Origin: Candidatus Falkowbacteria bacterium RIFCSPLOWO2_12_FULL_45_13
Lineage (GTDB): Bacteria > Patescibacteriota > Patescibacteriia > Patescibacteriales > GWC2-42-12
Assembly (NCBI GenBank): GCA_001778055.1
Contig: MFFY01000033.1
Span: forward strand, 1-5,461
Direction: 5' to 3'
Length of the DNA: 5,461 nt
The position numbers and the translations under genes were made by a program. Each line of letters begins with the position of its first letter. Position 1 is the stretch's first letter. Shown in pieces: positions 1 through 5,188 of this stretch. The notes under the pieces were generated by a model, which was not told the DNA's origin, searched no databases, and was given only the letters and a program-made list of their open reading frames with translations.

Positions 1-997
1 TGAAATTGACTAAGAACCCGGACTGCGCGGTGATGATCTCCCTGGCTTGGGCAAAAGGAGTAGAAACAACAGGCCGGCCAGATCCTAATGCGTAGGAGAG
101 CGTCCCCGAAACAGAGTGGTTAGGATCAAGAGAGGTTGAGATGCAAATGTCGGCGGCGCGTAAAAACTGGAGAAGTTTATCGAGCGAAACATATTCATTA
201 TAAAAGCTCACGTTAGAAGAAAGTTTGAGATCTCGCACCTTTTGAATAAGCAAGTTGCGGTAACTTTCGCCTTCTTCTTTCAAGACGTTCGGATGGGTGA
301 CGCCTAAAACAATATACATCACGTCCGGGTAGATCTTTACGACCTGAGGCAATGCGTCAAGAACATACTCAATCCCTTTCCCACGGCTCAAAAGCCCGAA
401 AGTCAGAAGAATTGTTTTTTTTGAAAAACCTAAAGGGGGCTTTGCCTTCGAGCTGAAGCTGTAAGGAACGGAGTGGATACCATGGAGTATGACTGAAATT
501 TTTGTTTCATCGATTCCGTAATCCTGGACCAGAATTTCTTTTGAGCGGTGGGTCATTGCAACTAAGCCGCTTGTTTTTTCAGCAATCAGGCGTACGACCT
601 TCTGCAGTTCGGAATTTGGCGACGGGAGGACACTGTGAAAAGTCACGGTCGCCGGTTTTCTGAGTGTGTCTAAAAAGCCAAAGAGGTGGGAGCCGTATTT
701 CCCTCCGAAGAGCCCGAATTCATGCTGGATATTAACCAGCCTGGCATCCGCCATTTTGTTTATTTTTTCGGCCAAACGGATGTAATCCGGCTCCGACTGA
801 GGATCGAGCTCGAGAATGACTTCGCGAGGATAACGGTAGCGTGATACCGCATCATCGTTGATCGCGGCGATCCGGGAATCAATGACATTTTCAAGCAGGT
901 TATCGAGGGCAGCCGTAAGGTCCGCGGTAAATGTGGCGATCCCGCATTCTCGAGGCGGAAAACTGGATAAGTAAATAATCTTTAAGGTTTCTTTCAC
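1..997 (-). CDS. GT4-type glycosyltransferase, partial (3' end beyond the window)
   Basis: Translating the minus strand from a GTG at 997 gives 332 uninterrupted residues to the window edge. The N-terminal Rossmann half opens with IIYLSSFPPRECGIATFT (about 7-24), a glycine-containing donor/acceptor loop typical of a GT4 subfamily, and continues with NIQHEFGLFGG (89-99), TVTFHSVLPSP (117-127) and ILHGIH (170-175). The C-terminal half has LLTFGLLSRGKGIEYVLDAL (197-216), the usual GT4 'fG.l...KG.. .ll.A' signature, then SGTLSYALGSGRPVVSTPF (297-315). Retaining transfer from a nucleotide sugar in the cytoplasm is expected. The canonical EX7E stretch is atypical: SVSGTLSYALG stands where most GT4 enzymes have an acidic first residue. 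About 50 or more C-terminal residues are probably missing. The GTG start overlaps the TGA stop of the upstream GH130 gene (GTGA), so translation is probably coupled. Fold and family are secure; donor and acceptor sugars are not known, with mannose an inference from the GH130 partner. Confidence 0.9.
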   Translation of the reverse strand, partial: MKETLKIIYLSSFPPRECGIATFTADLTAALDNLLENVIDSRIAAINDDAVSRYRYPREVILELDPQSEPDYIRLAEKINKMADARLVNIQHEFGLFGGKYGSHLFGFLDTLRKPATVTFHSVLPSPNSELQKVVRLIAEKTSGLVAMTHRSKEILVQDYGIDETKISVILHGIHSVPYSFSSKAKPPLGFSKKTILLTFGLLSRGKGIEYVLDALPQVVKIYPDVMYIVLGVTHPNVLKEEGESYRNLLIQKVRDLKLSSNVSFYNEYVSLDKLLQFLRAADICISTSLDPNHSVSGTLSYALGSGRPVVSTPFAQAREIITAQSGFLVNF

Positions 998-2037
998 AAA
1001 TAGGCGGATGGCCTTAATTGTTTTTTTAATTCTTGCAGGAGCTCCTCCATTTCAAGAGATTTTGCGGCGATCAGTTTGTCCGCGGCCCCATAATAAATAA
1101 AAAGCCTGCCCTCTTTCAGGATCGTGCCCGTGGGAAAAACCACATTGTTGACATCCCCCTTTGTTTCCCATGGTTCGACAGGAGAAAATAAGGGCCGCTT
1201 CAAACGTCCGATGACCTTTGCGGGATTATCCAAGTCGAGGAGTGCAGCACCGGCGTGATAAATTCTTCCTTGAAGGGCGTCTTCAACACCATGATAAATT
1301 AAAAGCCAGCCCTCTTTGGTTTCAATCGGCGGCGAGCCGCCGCCAATATTTCTGCTTTCAAACCGGTATTCGGGATCGAGCACAATATGACTGCCTAAAT
1401 TTCTAAGATGTTCTTTCCAATAATCTTCAGTCAGATCATTAAAATGATCAAAATAGATGACCTGGATTCCGGGCAGAACCCGGTGGATCAGCGCGAACCG
1501 GCCGCCAATTTTCCTGGGAAAGATAAAAGCATCTTTCTCCCAAAGCAGGATGTCATCACCGCCTCTGTCTCTAATGTACGCGTCGAAAAAAAAATATCTT
1601 TCCCGCATCTTCTTTTTTGAATGTCCGAAAAGATCAGCCGCTTCCTTATAGGAAAGACGCGGAGAAATAATTCCATGCTTCACAAAATGGATGAGATCGG
1701 TGCTGGTCGCGTAAGCAAAAAGGGCGTTTTTCCCGTCATAAACCGTATAAAAAAAATAATAGACCCCATCCATAAAAACAACTCTTGGATCTTCAACACC
1801 CATTTTTTCATAAGCATGTTCGGGAAACAGGACGGGTTTATCGCATCGGTTGACAACCTTATTGCCCTCAAGCTGGCAGTAGCCGATCGATGAAACCATA
1901 TCGCCCGACCGCACGGCCCTGTAAAACATGTGTGTAATACCGCGGGTTTCGATGCAGGCAGGGTTTAAAACCGCCTGATTCTCAAATTCGTTTTCCGAAC
2001 GTTCAAGGATGATGCCTTCACTTTTGACCTGGATCAT
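994..2037 (-). CDS. GH130 family glycosidase / beta-mannoside phosphorylase
   Basis: The 347-residue product is a complete five-bladed beta-propeller of the GH130 type. Visible landmarks are LNPACIE (24-30), MFYRAV (37-42), GVEDPRVVFMDGVYYFFYT (80-98, with D83 the expected general acid), KDAFIFPRKIGGRFALIHR (168-186), NIGGGSPPIETKEGWLLIYH (230-249), NNVVFPTGT (297-305) and FIYYGAADK (313-321). Family members phosphorolyse or, in some subfamilies, hydrolyse beta-mannosides. K168, R186 and H249 lie where phosphate-binding residues of phosphorylases are expected, so a phosphorylase releasing mannose 1-phosphate is more likely than a hydrolase, but I cannot fix the subfamily. No signal peptide is seen, so it is cytoplasmic. 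GAGG at 2045-2042 lies four bases before the ATG at 2037 and settles the start. Its TGA overlaps the GTG of the GT4 gene downstream. Such pairing is common in environmental genomes and suggests building or recycling of a mannose-containing glycan. Confidence 0.92.
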   Translation of the reverse strand: MIQVKSEGIILERSENEFENQAVLNPACIETRGITHMFYRAVRSGDMVSSIGYCQLEGNKVVNRCDKPVLFPEHAYEKMGVEDPRVVFMDGVYYFFYTVYDGKNALFAYATSTDLIHFVKHGIISPRLSYKEAADLFGHSKKKMRERYFFFDAYIRDRGGDDILLWEKDAFIFPRKIGGRFALIHRVLPGIQVIYFDHFNDLTEDYWKEHLRNLGSHIVLDPEYRFESRNIGGGSPPIETKEGWLLIYHGVEDALQGRIYHAGAALLDLDNPAKVIGRLKRPLFSPVEPWETKGDVNNVVFPTGTILKEGRLFIYYGAADKLIAAKSLEMEELLQELKKQLRPSAYL

Positions 2038-2040
2038 TTG

Positions 2041-2084
2041 ACCTCATTTTTGGTTGTTTACCAACGCATTTTAACACGTGAGGT
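2041..2084 (-). promoter_or_regulatory. Ribosome binding site and possible SD-sequestering stem, GH130 leader
   Basis: On the minus strand TGAGGT (2046-2041) contains the Shine-Dalgarno of the GH130 gene. ACCTCA (2084-2079) upstream is its exact complement. Between them lies a nested hairpin, TTGGT (2064-2060 on the RNA strand) with ACCAA (2054-2050) and a five-base loop. If transcription begins upstream of 2084, the leader could fold so that the ribosome site is hidden. The Shine-Dalgarno itself is convincing; the regulatory fold is an inference from a 6-bp match and could be chance. Confidence 0.4.
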
Positions 2085-2116
2085 TAAGAGATGGAGATAG
2101 CGTTAAAAATGGCTCG

Positions 2117-2145
2117 ATTATACCGTTGATCCTCGATTATGGTGT
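2117..2145 (-). promoter_or_regulatory. Weak promoter candidate for the GH130-GT4 operon
   Basis: A perfect TATAAT lies at 2122-2117 on the minus strand, about 75 bases upstream of the GH130 start. The hexamer 17 bases further upstream (ACACCA) is a poor -35. The -10 box sits in one of two 9-bp direct repeats CTCGATTAT (2113-2121 and 2132-2140 on the + strand) set 19 bp apart, which could be an activator or operator pair. Confidence is low because a six-base match in AT-rich DNA is easily found. Confidence 0.3.
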
Positions 2146-2195
2146 GGGACCAAATGCCCCTCTTTCATAATGACCTCCGGTTAGGTGATACAGTG

Positions 2196-2264
2196 TCATT
2201 CTGCGTCAAAGTATTTATCATTTTTTTGATAAGCAAATATAATTATCATTTTGCGGGAAAATAT
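2196..2264. repeat. Regulatory-looking short repeats in the inter-operon gap
   Basis: The gene-free stretch 2150-2278 contains two imperfect 19-bp direct repeats, TCATTCTGCGTCAAAGTAT (2196-2214) and TCATTTTGCGGGAAAATAT (2246-2264), matching at 15 of 19 positions and exactly 50 bp apart. Between and across them lie an inverted repeat TTATCA / TGATAA (2215-2220 and 2227-2232, T6 loop) and a second TTATCATTTT (2243-2252, repeating 2215-2224). No ORF or RNA gene is apparent here. The layout resembles paired protein-binding boxes, but which gene they would serve is unclear, since genes on both sides are read leftward. Confidence 0.4.
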
Positions 2265-2278
2265 CTCTGCTAAAAGGC

Positions 2279-2305
2279 AAAAAAATTGGCCCCGTCTCCG
2301 GGGCC
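2279..2305 (-). terminator. Rho-independent terminator of the Fic operon
   Basis: Read on the minus strand, a perfect 7-bp GC-rich stem GGCCCCG / CGGGGCC (2305-2299 and 2294-2288) encloses a four-base loop GAGA and is followed by AA and seven T residues (2285-2279). This is a textbook intrinsic terminator. It sits 27 bases downstream of the stop of the 37-residue ORF, and so closes the three-gene Fic operon and insulates the GH130 operon downstream. Confidence 0.9.
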
Positions 2306-2331
2306 GTGAATTTTCTGTAACTCCTTGTCAA

Positions 2332-2445
2332 TCAATGCCAAACATACTCAGCATCCTGGGAACCAGAGTCATCCCTATCCGTTTCCATCTCACAGCCCAG
2401 CGTCCGGATCAAAACCTTCAATTTTGGATGGTCGTTACTATTCAT
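2332..2445 (-). CDS. 37-residue small protein, third gene of the Fic operon
   Basis: A short ORF starts at ATG 2445, inside the stop of the gene before it (ATGAATAG, 8-base overlap), and ends at TGA 2334-2332. Its product reads MNSNDHPKLKVLIRTLGCEM and ends in DAEYVWH; the second half is acidic (ETDRDD). It is probably real. A damaged ORF at 4249-4448 encodes MDDVKDPRLKVLIQTLG, and over the 11 codons from Pro to Gly the two copies differ synonymously at six, conservatively at two (K/R, R/Q) and not at all at three. That is the pattern of a selected peptide. The reading frame stays open to an upstream ATG at 2481 (49 residues), but the 2445 ATG aligns with the ATG of the second copy and is coupled to the upstream stop. 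I recognise no known family. The stop-overlapping start and the terminator just downstream make it the last cistron of the operon. Confidence 0.65.
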   Translation of the reverse strand: MNSNDHPKLKVLIRTLGCEMETDRDDSGSQDAEYVWH

Positions 2446-2899
2446 AGACTTTACCGCTACTGCTTTCCCAGAAGAGTCCATAGGTAATGCGTGCTTTCCC
2501 ACGGTATTCTAGCTCTGTATACTCAATCAAAAGGTCAGAAACATTGATTTCCATGCGGCAATCTTCATGGGTAATAATTGTGATCCGATTCGATTTCTGG
2601 TCATACTCTAGTCCGTTAAACGAAAACGTGCCAATTCTTGACTTATCGATGACTTTGTACTTCTTTGCACTCGCTATTTGAAGAAGACAGCGAAGAACAT
2701 CTACCTCCCCAATCTTCCAAAAAATCCTCCATTTAATGATACGAGGAGGAGAATGGTAATGAAAAATCCGACGAAAAGGAATTTCTATCATGCTTCTATC
2801 TTTATCATGCTTAATATCGTCGAGATCGAAGTACTCATCATGAAGCACATCATTGACAGCACTCAGTTTGGAAATATCTGAAATTTGAATCTTCTGCAT
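2438..2899 (-). CDS. Hypothetical protein, second gene of the Fic operon
   Basis: I do not recognise this family. From ATG 2899, 8 bases after the Fic TAA, it gives 153 residues. A TTG at 2929 would add ten residues and overlap the Fic gene by 22 bases; the ATG is preferred because it leaves a short operon-like gap, though its Shine-Dalgarno is weak (GGGAG lies about 16 bases upstream). The N-terminal third has VLHDEYFDLDDI (about 18-29) followed by EIPFRRIFHYH (39-49). The C-terminal two thirds reads as alternating beta strands: KVIDKSRIGTFSFNGLEYD, NRITIITHEDCRMEINVSDL, RGKARITYGLFWESSSG. It has no signal peptide, membrane helix or nucleotide-binding motif. The composition suits a soluble beta-rich protein. 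Its place behind an autoregulated Fic gene suggests a partner, target adaptor or antitoxin role, but this is context only. Confidence 0.8.
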   Translation of the reverse strand: MQKIQISDISKLSAVNDVLHDEYFDLDDIKHDKDRSMIEIPFRRIFHYHSPPRIIKWRIFWKIGEVDVLRCLLQIASAKKYKVIDKSRIGTFSFNGLEYDQKSNRITIITHEDCRMEINVSDLLIEYTELEYRGKARITYGLFWESSSGKVYE

Positions 2900-2907
2900 G
2901 ATCGATG

Positions 2908-4035
2908 TTAACGCACTCCCGAGCTCCAATTCAAACCATAACTGACACTGCGGCCCTTGGCAGGATTCTGGCGAAAGAGGCCCTTTTCCAATAAATCCGA
3001 GATTTCGCGAAAGGCAGTGGCACGGCTCACGTTCGCCATGGCAACATATTTGCGTGTCGTGAGGCCTCCCACGAACCCTCCTTTGCCGGCGTCCAGGAGC
3101 CGATTGATGATTTTCCGCTGACGTTCATTGATTTCTGTTTGATTATGATGATGCCAAAACTCAGCTTTGGCTAGAACATTCGCAATTAATTGCTCCACTC
3201 TTTCCACCGCGCGACTATAACATTCCAAATACCATTGGAGCCATTCAGTAATGTCTACACTTCGTTTCTGACATTTTTCGAGAACGGCATAATAATCATC
3301 TCTTTCTTCCATAGTTTGAGAAGAAAGACTATAGTAACGCGTTGAAAATTTTTCGTCCTGTGCCAATGCCATATCCGTCAAGGCACGGGCAATGCGGCCA
3401 TTACCATCTTCAAAAGGATGGATGGTGACAAAATAAAAATGCGCCAATCCGGAACGCAAAAGCCCTTCCTCTTGAGCGAGACTCTTCTCCCACCAAGATA
3501 GAAATTGTTTCATTTCTTTCTCAATCCTATTGCCAGGAGGGGCCTCGTAATGAATTTTTTCCCTTCCAAAAGCGCCTGAAACGACTTGCATCGCATGTTC
3601 GGAACCACGCCAATTTCCCGTTCGTATCTTTCTCAAACCAGATTGTCCCGTTGGGAAAAGTGCTGCTTGCCAGCGTTTGAGTCTGGTTGTGGTCAATGGC
3701 TTATCATAATTCTGTGTCGCGTCTAAGAGAACTTCCACAAGTCCATCGACATATCGATTGGTAGGCGTCAAGCCACCCGTGGGCAATCCTAAGTGCCTTG
3801 CCACCGAGGACCTTACGGATTCTCTATTCAAACGTTCTCCTTCAATGGCGGAGGTTTTAATGGCTTCTTCAGTTAAAATATCGGCGCGAGCCTCCTGGCC
3901 AAGCTTAAAACCCAAGCTTGCCACTTTTGTTAACAGCTTTCCTTGTTCTAAACGCGCCTTGCTGATTAGAGGTAACAAGGGTTCGCTTTCCCATGTCAGT
4001 TTAGGCCAATTCTCATGCTCCCATATGTACTTCAT
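2908..4035 (-). CDS. Fic family protein (DUF4172-like N-terminus, Fic AMP-transferase, C-terminal winged helix)
   Basis: Starting at ATG 4035 the protein has 375 residues. It opens with MKYIWEHENWPKLTW, the usual N-terminus of DUF4172-Fic proteins. The inhibitory helix motif TSAIEG (61-66, [S/T]xxxE[G/N]) precedes the Fic core, making it a class II, self-inhibited enzyme. The catalytic loop HPFEDGNGRIAR (206-217) is intact, including catalytic His206, the Mg-binding acidic residue and the phosphate-binding Gly-Asn-Gly-Arg. The C-terminus (about 302-375) is a winged helix-turn-helix with RKYVAMANVSRATAFREISD as recognition region. The expected activity is AMP transfer from ATP to a protein hydroxyl. 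A longer reading from ATG 4104 adds 23 low-complexity residues, but that ATG is only about five bases from the predicted transcription start, whereas GAGG (4044-4041) lies five bases before 4035. It heads an operon with the 2438-2899 gene, and its own winged helix probably binds the palindrome in its promoter. Confidence 0.93.
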   Translation of the reverse strand: MKYIWEHENWPKLTWESEPLLPLISKARLEQGKLLTKVASLGFKLGQEARADILTEEAIKTSAIEGERLNRESVRSSVARHLGLPTGGLTPTNRYVDGLVEVLLDATQNYDKPLTTTRLKRWQAALFPTGQSGLRKIRTGNWRGSEHAMQVVSGAFGREKIHYEAPPGNRIEKEMKQFLSWWEKSLAQEEGLLRSGLAHFYFVTIHPFEDGNGRIARALTDMALAQDEKFSTRYYSLSSQTMEERDDYYAVLEKCQKRSVDITEWLQWYLECYSRAVERVEQLIANVLAKAEFWHHHNQTEINERQRKIINRLLDAGKGGFVGGLTTRKYVAMANVSRATAFREISDLLEKGLFRQNPAKGRSVSYGLNWSSGVR

Positions 4036-4105
4036 AATCGCCTCATTACCGCCGGTTGTTCCGCCAGTACTAACCGCGGCGACTTTGATGTCGCCTGCGG
4101 TCATG

Positions 4106-4132
4106 TAATTGCTTCATTATATGAAGCAATTA
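4106..4132. promoter_or_regulatory. Palindromic operator overlapping the Fic promoter -10 box
   Basis: Perfect 12-bp arms TAATTGCTTCAT (4106-4117) and ATGAAGCAATTA (4121-4132) flank a three-base spacer TAT. On the minus strand the palindrome contains a perfect TATAAT (4121-4116). A dimeric regulator bound here would block RNA polymerase, the usual layout of an autorepressed toxin-antitoxin or defence operon. The C-terminal winged helix of the Fic protein is the obvious candidate ligand; that link is inferred. Confidence 0.8.
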
Positions 4133-4142
4133 TGCTTGACAA
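4116..4142 (-). promoter_or_regulatory. Promoter of the Fic operon
   Basis: On the minus strand TTGTCA (4142-4137, five of six consensus bases) is followed after 15 bases by TATAAT (4121-4116). The spacer is shorter than the ideal 17, so the promoter may be weak or need help. The expected transcription start is near 4109, leaving a leader of about 75 bases before the preferred Fic start at 4035 and placing the alternative ATG 4104 almost at the 5' end of the RNA. Confidence 0.6.
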
Positions 4143-4216
4143 TCGCTTCACGCGCAAGGAGTATTTGCGAACCCGAAATAGCCTTTGGGGGAGATCGACT
4201 AAAGAATCAATGCTGC

Positions 4217-4229
4217 GGCCAGACTGGCC
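4217..4229. repeat. Short perfect inverted repeat
   Basis: GGCCAGACTGGCC is a 13-bp palindrome with a one-base centre. It can form at most a 5-bp stem with a three-base loop. No T-run follows on either strand, so I do not call it a terminator. It lies in the otherwise empty stretch 4143-4248, just downstream of the damaged small ORF. Its role, if any, is unknown. Confidence 0.4.
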
Positions 4230-4248
4230 AGCCAGAAAAACATACAAA

Positions 4249-4448
4249 TTATTTCATCCCGAATAGAGAGCCCATATTCCTAGCATAATCCGTTGTCCAT
4301 AACTCAACCATCGGTCAGCCCAGAGTCTGAATTAAAACTTTAAGTCTCGGATCTTTAACATCATCCATGGATCTCTGAGGCACCTCTAAATCCGGTAAGT
4401 ACATGGCGGATTCGTACCCGCAGGTCGCTTAACATCTGGTAAATTCAA
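4249..4448 (-). pseudogene. Damaged second copy of the small-protein gene (in-frame TGA, probable frameshift)
   Basis: From ATG 4404 the minus strand encodes MYLPDLEVPQRSMDDVKDPR then LKVLIQTLG, and meets TGA at 4317-4315. After that TGA the same frame stays open for 22 codons (PMVELWTTDYARNMGSLFGM) to TAA at 4251-4249. The segment SM-x5-P[KR]LKVLI[RQ]TLG aligns without gaps to the intact 37-residue ORF (with its preceding Ser codon), where a Cys codon TGT stands in place of the TGA. Upstream, another frame begins at TTG 4448 behind an AGGA (spacer four bases) and gives LNLPDVKRPAGTNPPCTYRI before a TAG at 4388-4386. It runs into the first frame, as if a base had been lost or gained near 4400. 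I therefore read it as one small gene with a frameshift and a nonsense codon. Alternatives are a genuine 29-residue product or recoding of UGA. It lies 17 bases after the stop of the membrane-protein gene. Confidence 0.5.
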
Positions 4449-4465
4449 AAAATCCTACAACGCGG

Positions 4466-5122
4466 TCAATAACCAATGCGACGGAGCACCGCGAGATCGG
4501 TATTGAAATACAACCGAGTTCTCTCAGAACCTATAATAGAGAAAAAAGAGGCGAAGCTAAATACACTAAGAATAACTCCGATGACTCCGATAAGAATTTT
4601 CTTTTTTGAGCGTTCAATACAGATTGTACTTGCAAAACTAATCCAACTACTCAGAAATAAGCCCGCCAAAACAATTGATTTTAAACACGCAAACAGATCC
4701 CATAGGATGGAATGAATCTCTGTTACGATAAAGAATGTAAGCATCAGAACGACTTGTGAAAGAGAACCTCTAAGACTATTAAGAAGTGCGGAAAAGAAAA
4801 TGAAAATTCCCTCCATGAAGCGCGCACCAAGATACACAACGATTCCGAAGGCAATACCTGCTAAAGTCGCTTTGAGATAGTATTTAAACAGGGCAACCAT
4901 AGATTCCGTCTCAACCAAGTAGGATTGCTGTGCCACCAGATAAGAAATGAAAAAATGGGAGATGGCCGAAACTGGAACAAATACGCAAAACACCATAATT
5001 AAAAAATTCGGTCTTACAAGATGAGGATATAGTCCATAGACAAAGAGAAATAAGGTTGTCCCTAAGACAACATTCATTGCAAAAAGAGTTAAAAATCGAA
5101 ACTGAAGCAATTTCTGACTCAC
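4466..5122 (-). CDS. Hypothetical integral membrane protein, about six helices
   Basis: A 218-residue product from GTG 5122 to TGA 4468-4466. Hydrophobic stretches suggest six membrane helices near residues 10-32, 40-64, 84-110, 122-138, 147-168 and 176-197. Short charged loops separate them, KYYLK after helix 2 and ERSKKK before helix 6 being the most basic and so likely cytoplasmic. The C-terminal 20 residues are soluble (RTRLYFNTDLAVLRRIGY). No transporter, enzyme or channel signature is recognisable. The GTG start is uncertain: a TAA lies 10 codons upstream in frame and no clear Shine-Dalgarno is seen, only an A-rich tract; ATG at residue 16 is an alternative. The region is visibly more AT-rich than the GT4/GH130 genes, consistent with a horizontally acquired segment. 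It lies between a HepT remnant and a damaged small ORF, and its function cannot be inferred from them. Confidence 0.75.
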   Translation of the reverse strand: MSQKLLQFRFLTLFAMNVVLGTTLFLFVYGLYPHLVRPNFLIMVFCVFVPVSAISHFFISYLVAQQSYLVETESMVALFKYYLKATLAGIAFGIVVYLGARFMEGIFIFFSALLNSLRGSLSQVVLMLTFFIVTEIHSILWDLFACLKSIVLAGLFLSSWISFASTICIERSKKKILIGVIGVILSVFSFASFFSIIGSERTRLYFNTDLAVLRRIGY

Positions 5123-5188
5123 ACCGTTTTGCTTTTTCTTTTTAAATTAGCGAAATGATGCCGACGCAACCGTCACTGAGGATTCCCA

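Noticed and set aside
1218..1893. Several plus- and minus-strand ORFs of 62-90 codons across the GH130 gene.
   Set aside because: They are shadows of a well-supported GH130 frame, with basic, low-quality translations and no family motifs.
2251..2881. Plus-strand ORFs of 64-78 codons antisense to the Fic-operon tail.
   Set aside because: The minus-strand genes and terminator explain this DNA, and the plus-strand products look random.
4106..4132. Palindrome read as a terminator hairpin.
   Set aside because: It is AT-rich with no following T-run, lies at the start of a gene and contains a TATAAT; an operator fits better.
4136..4165. Plus-strand TTGACA at 4136-4141 as a divergent promoter.
   Set aside because: No acceptable -10 follows at 16-18 bp, and there is no plus-strand gene for it to serve.
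3758..4266. Plus-strand ORFs of 116 and 83 codons over the Fic 5' end and promoter.
   Set aside because: They lie antisense to the conserved Fic coding sequence and the operator, with no recognisable protein features and no convincing ribosome site.
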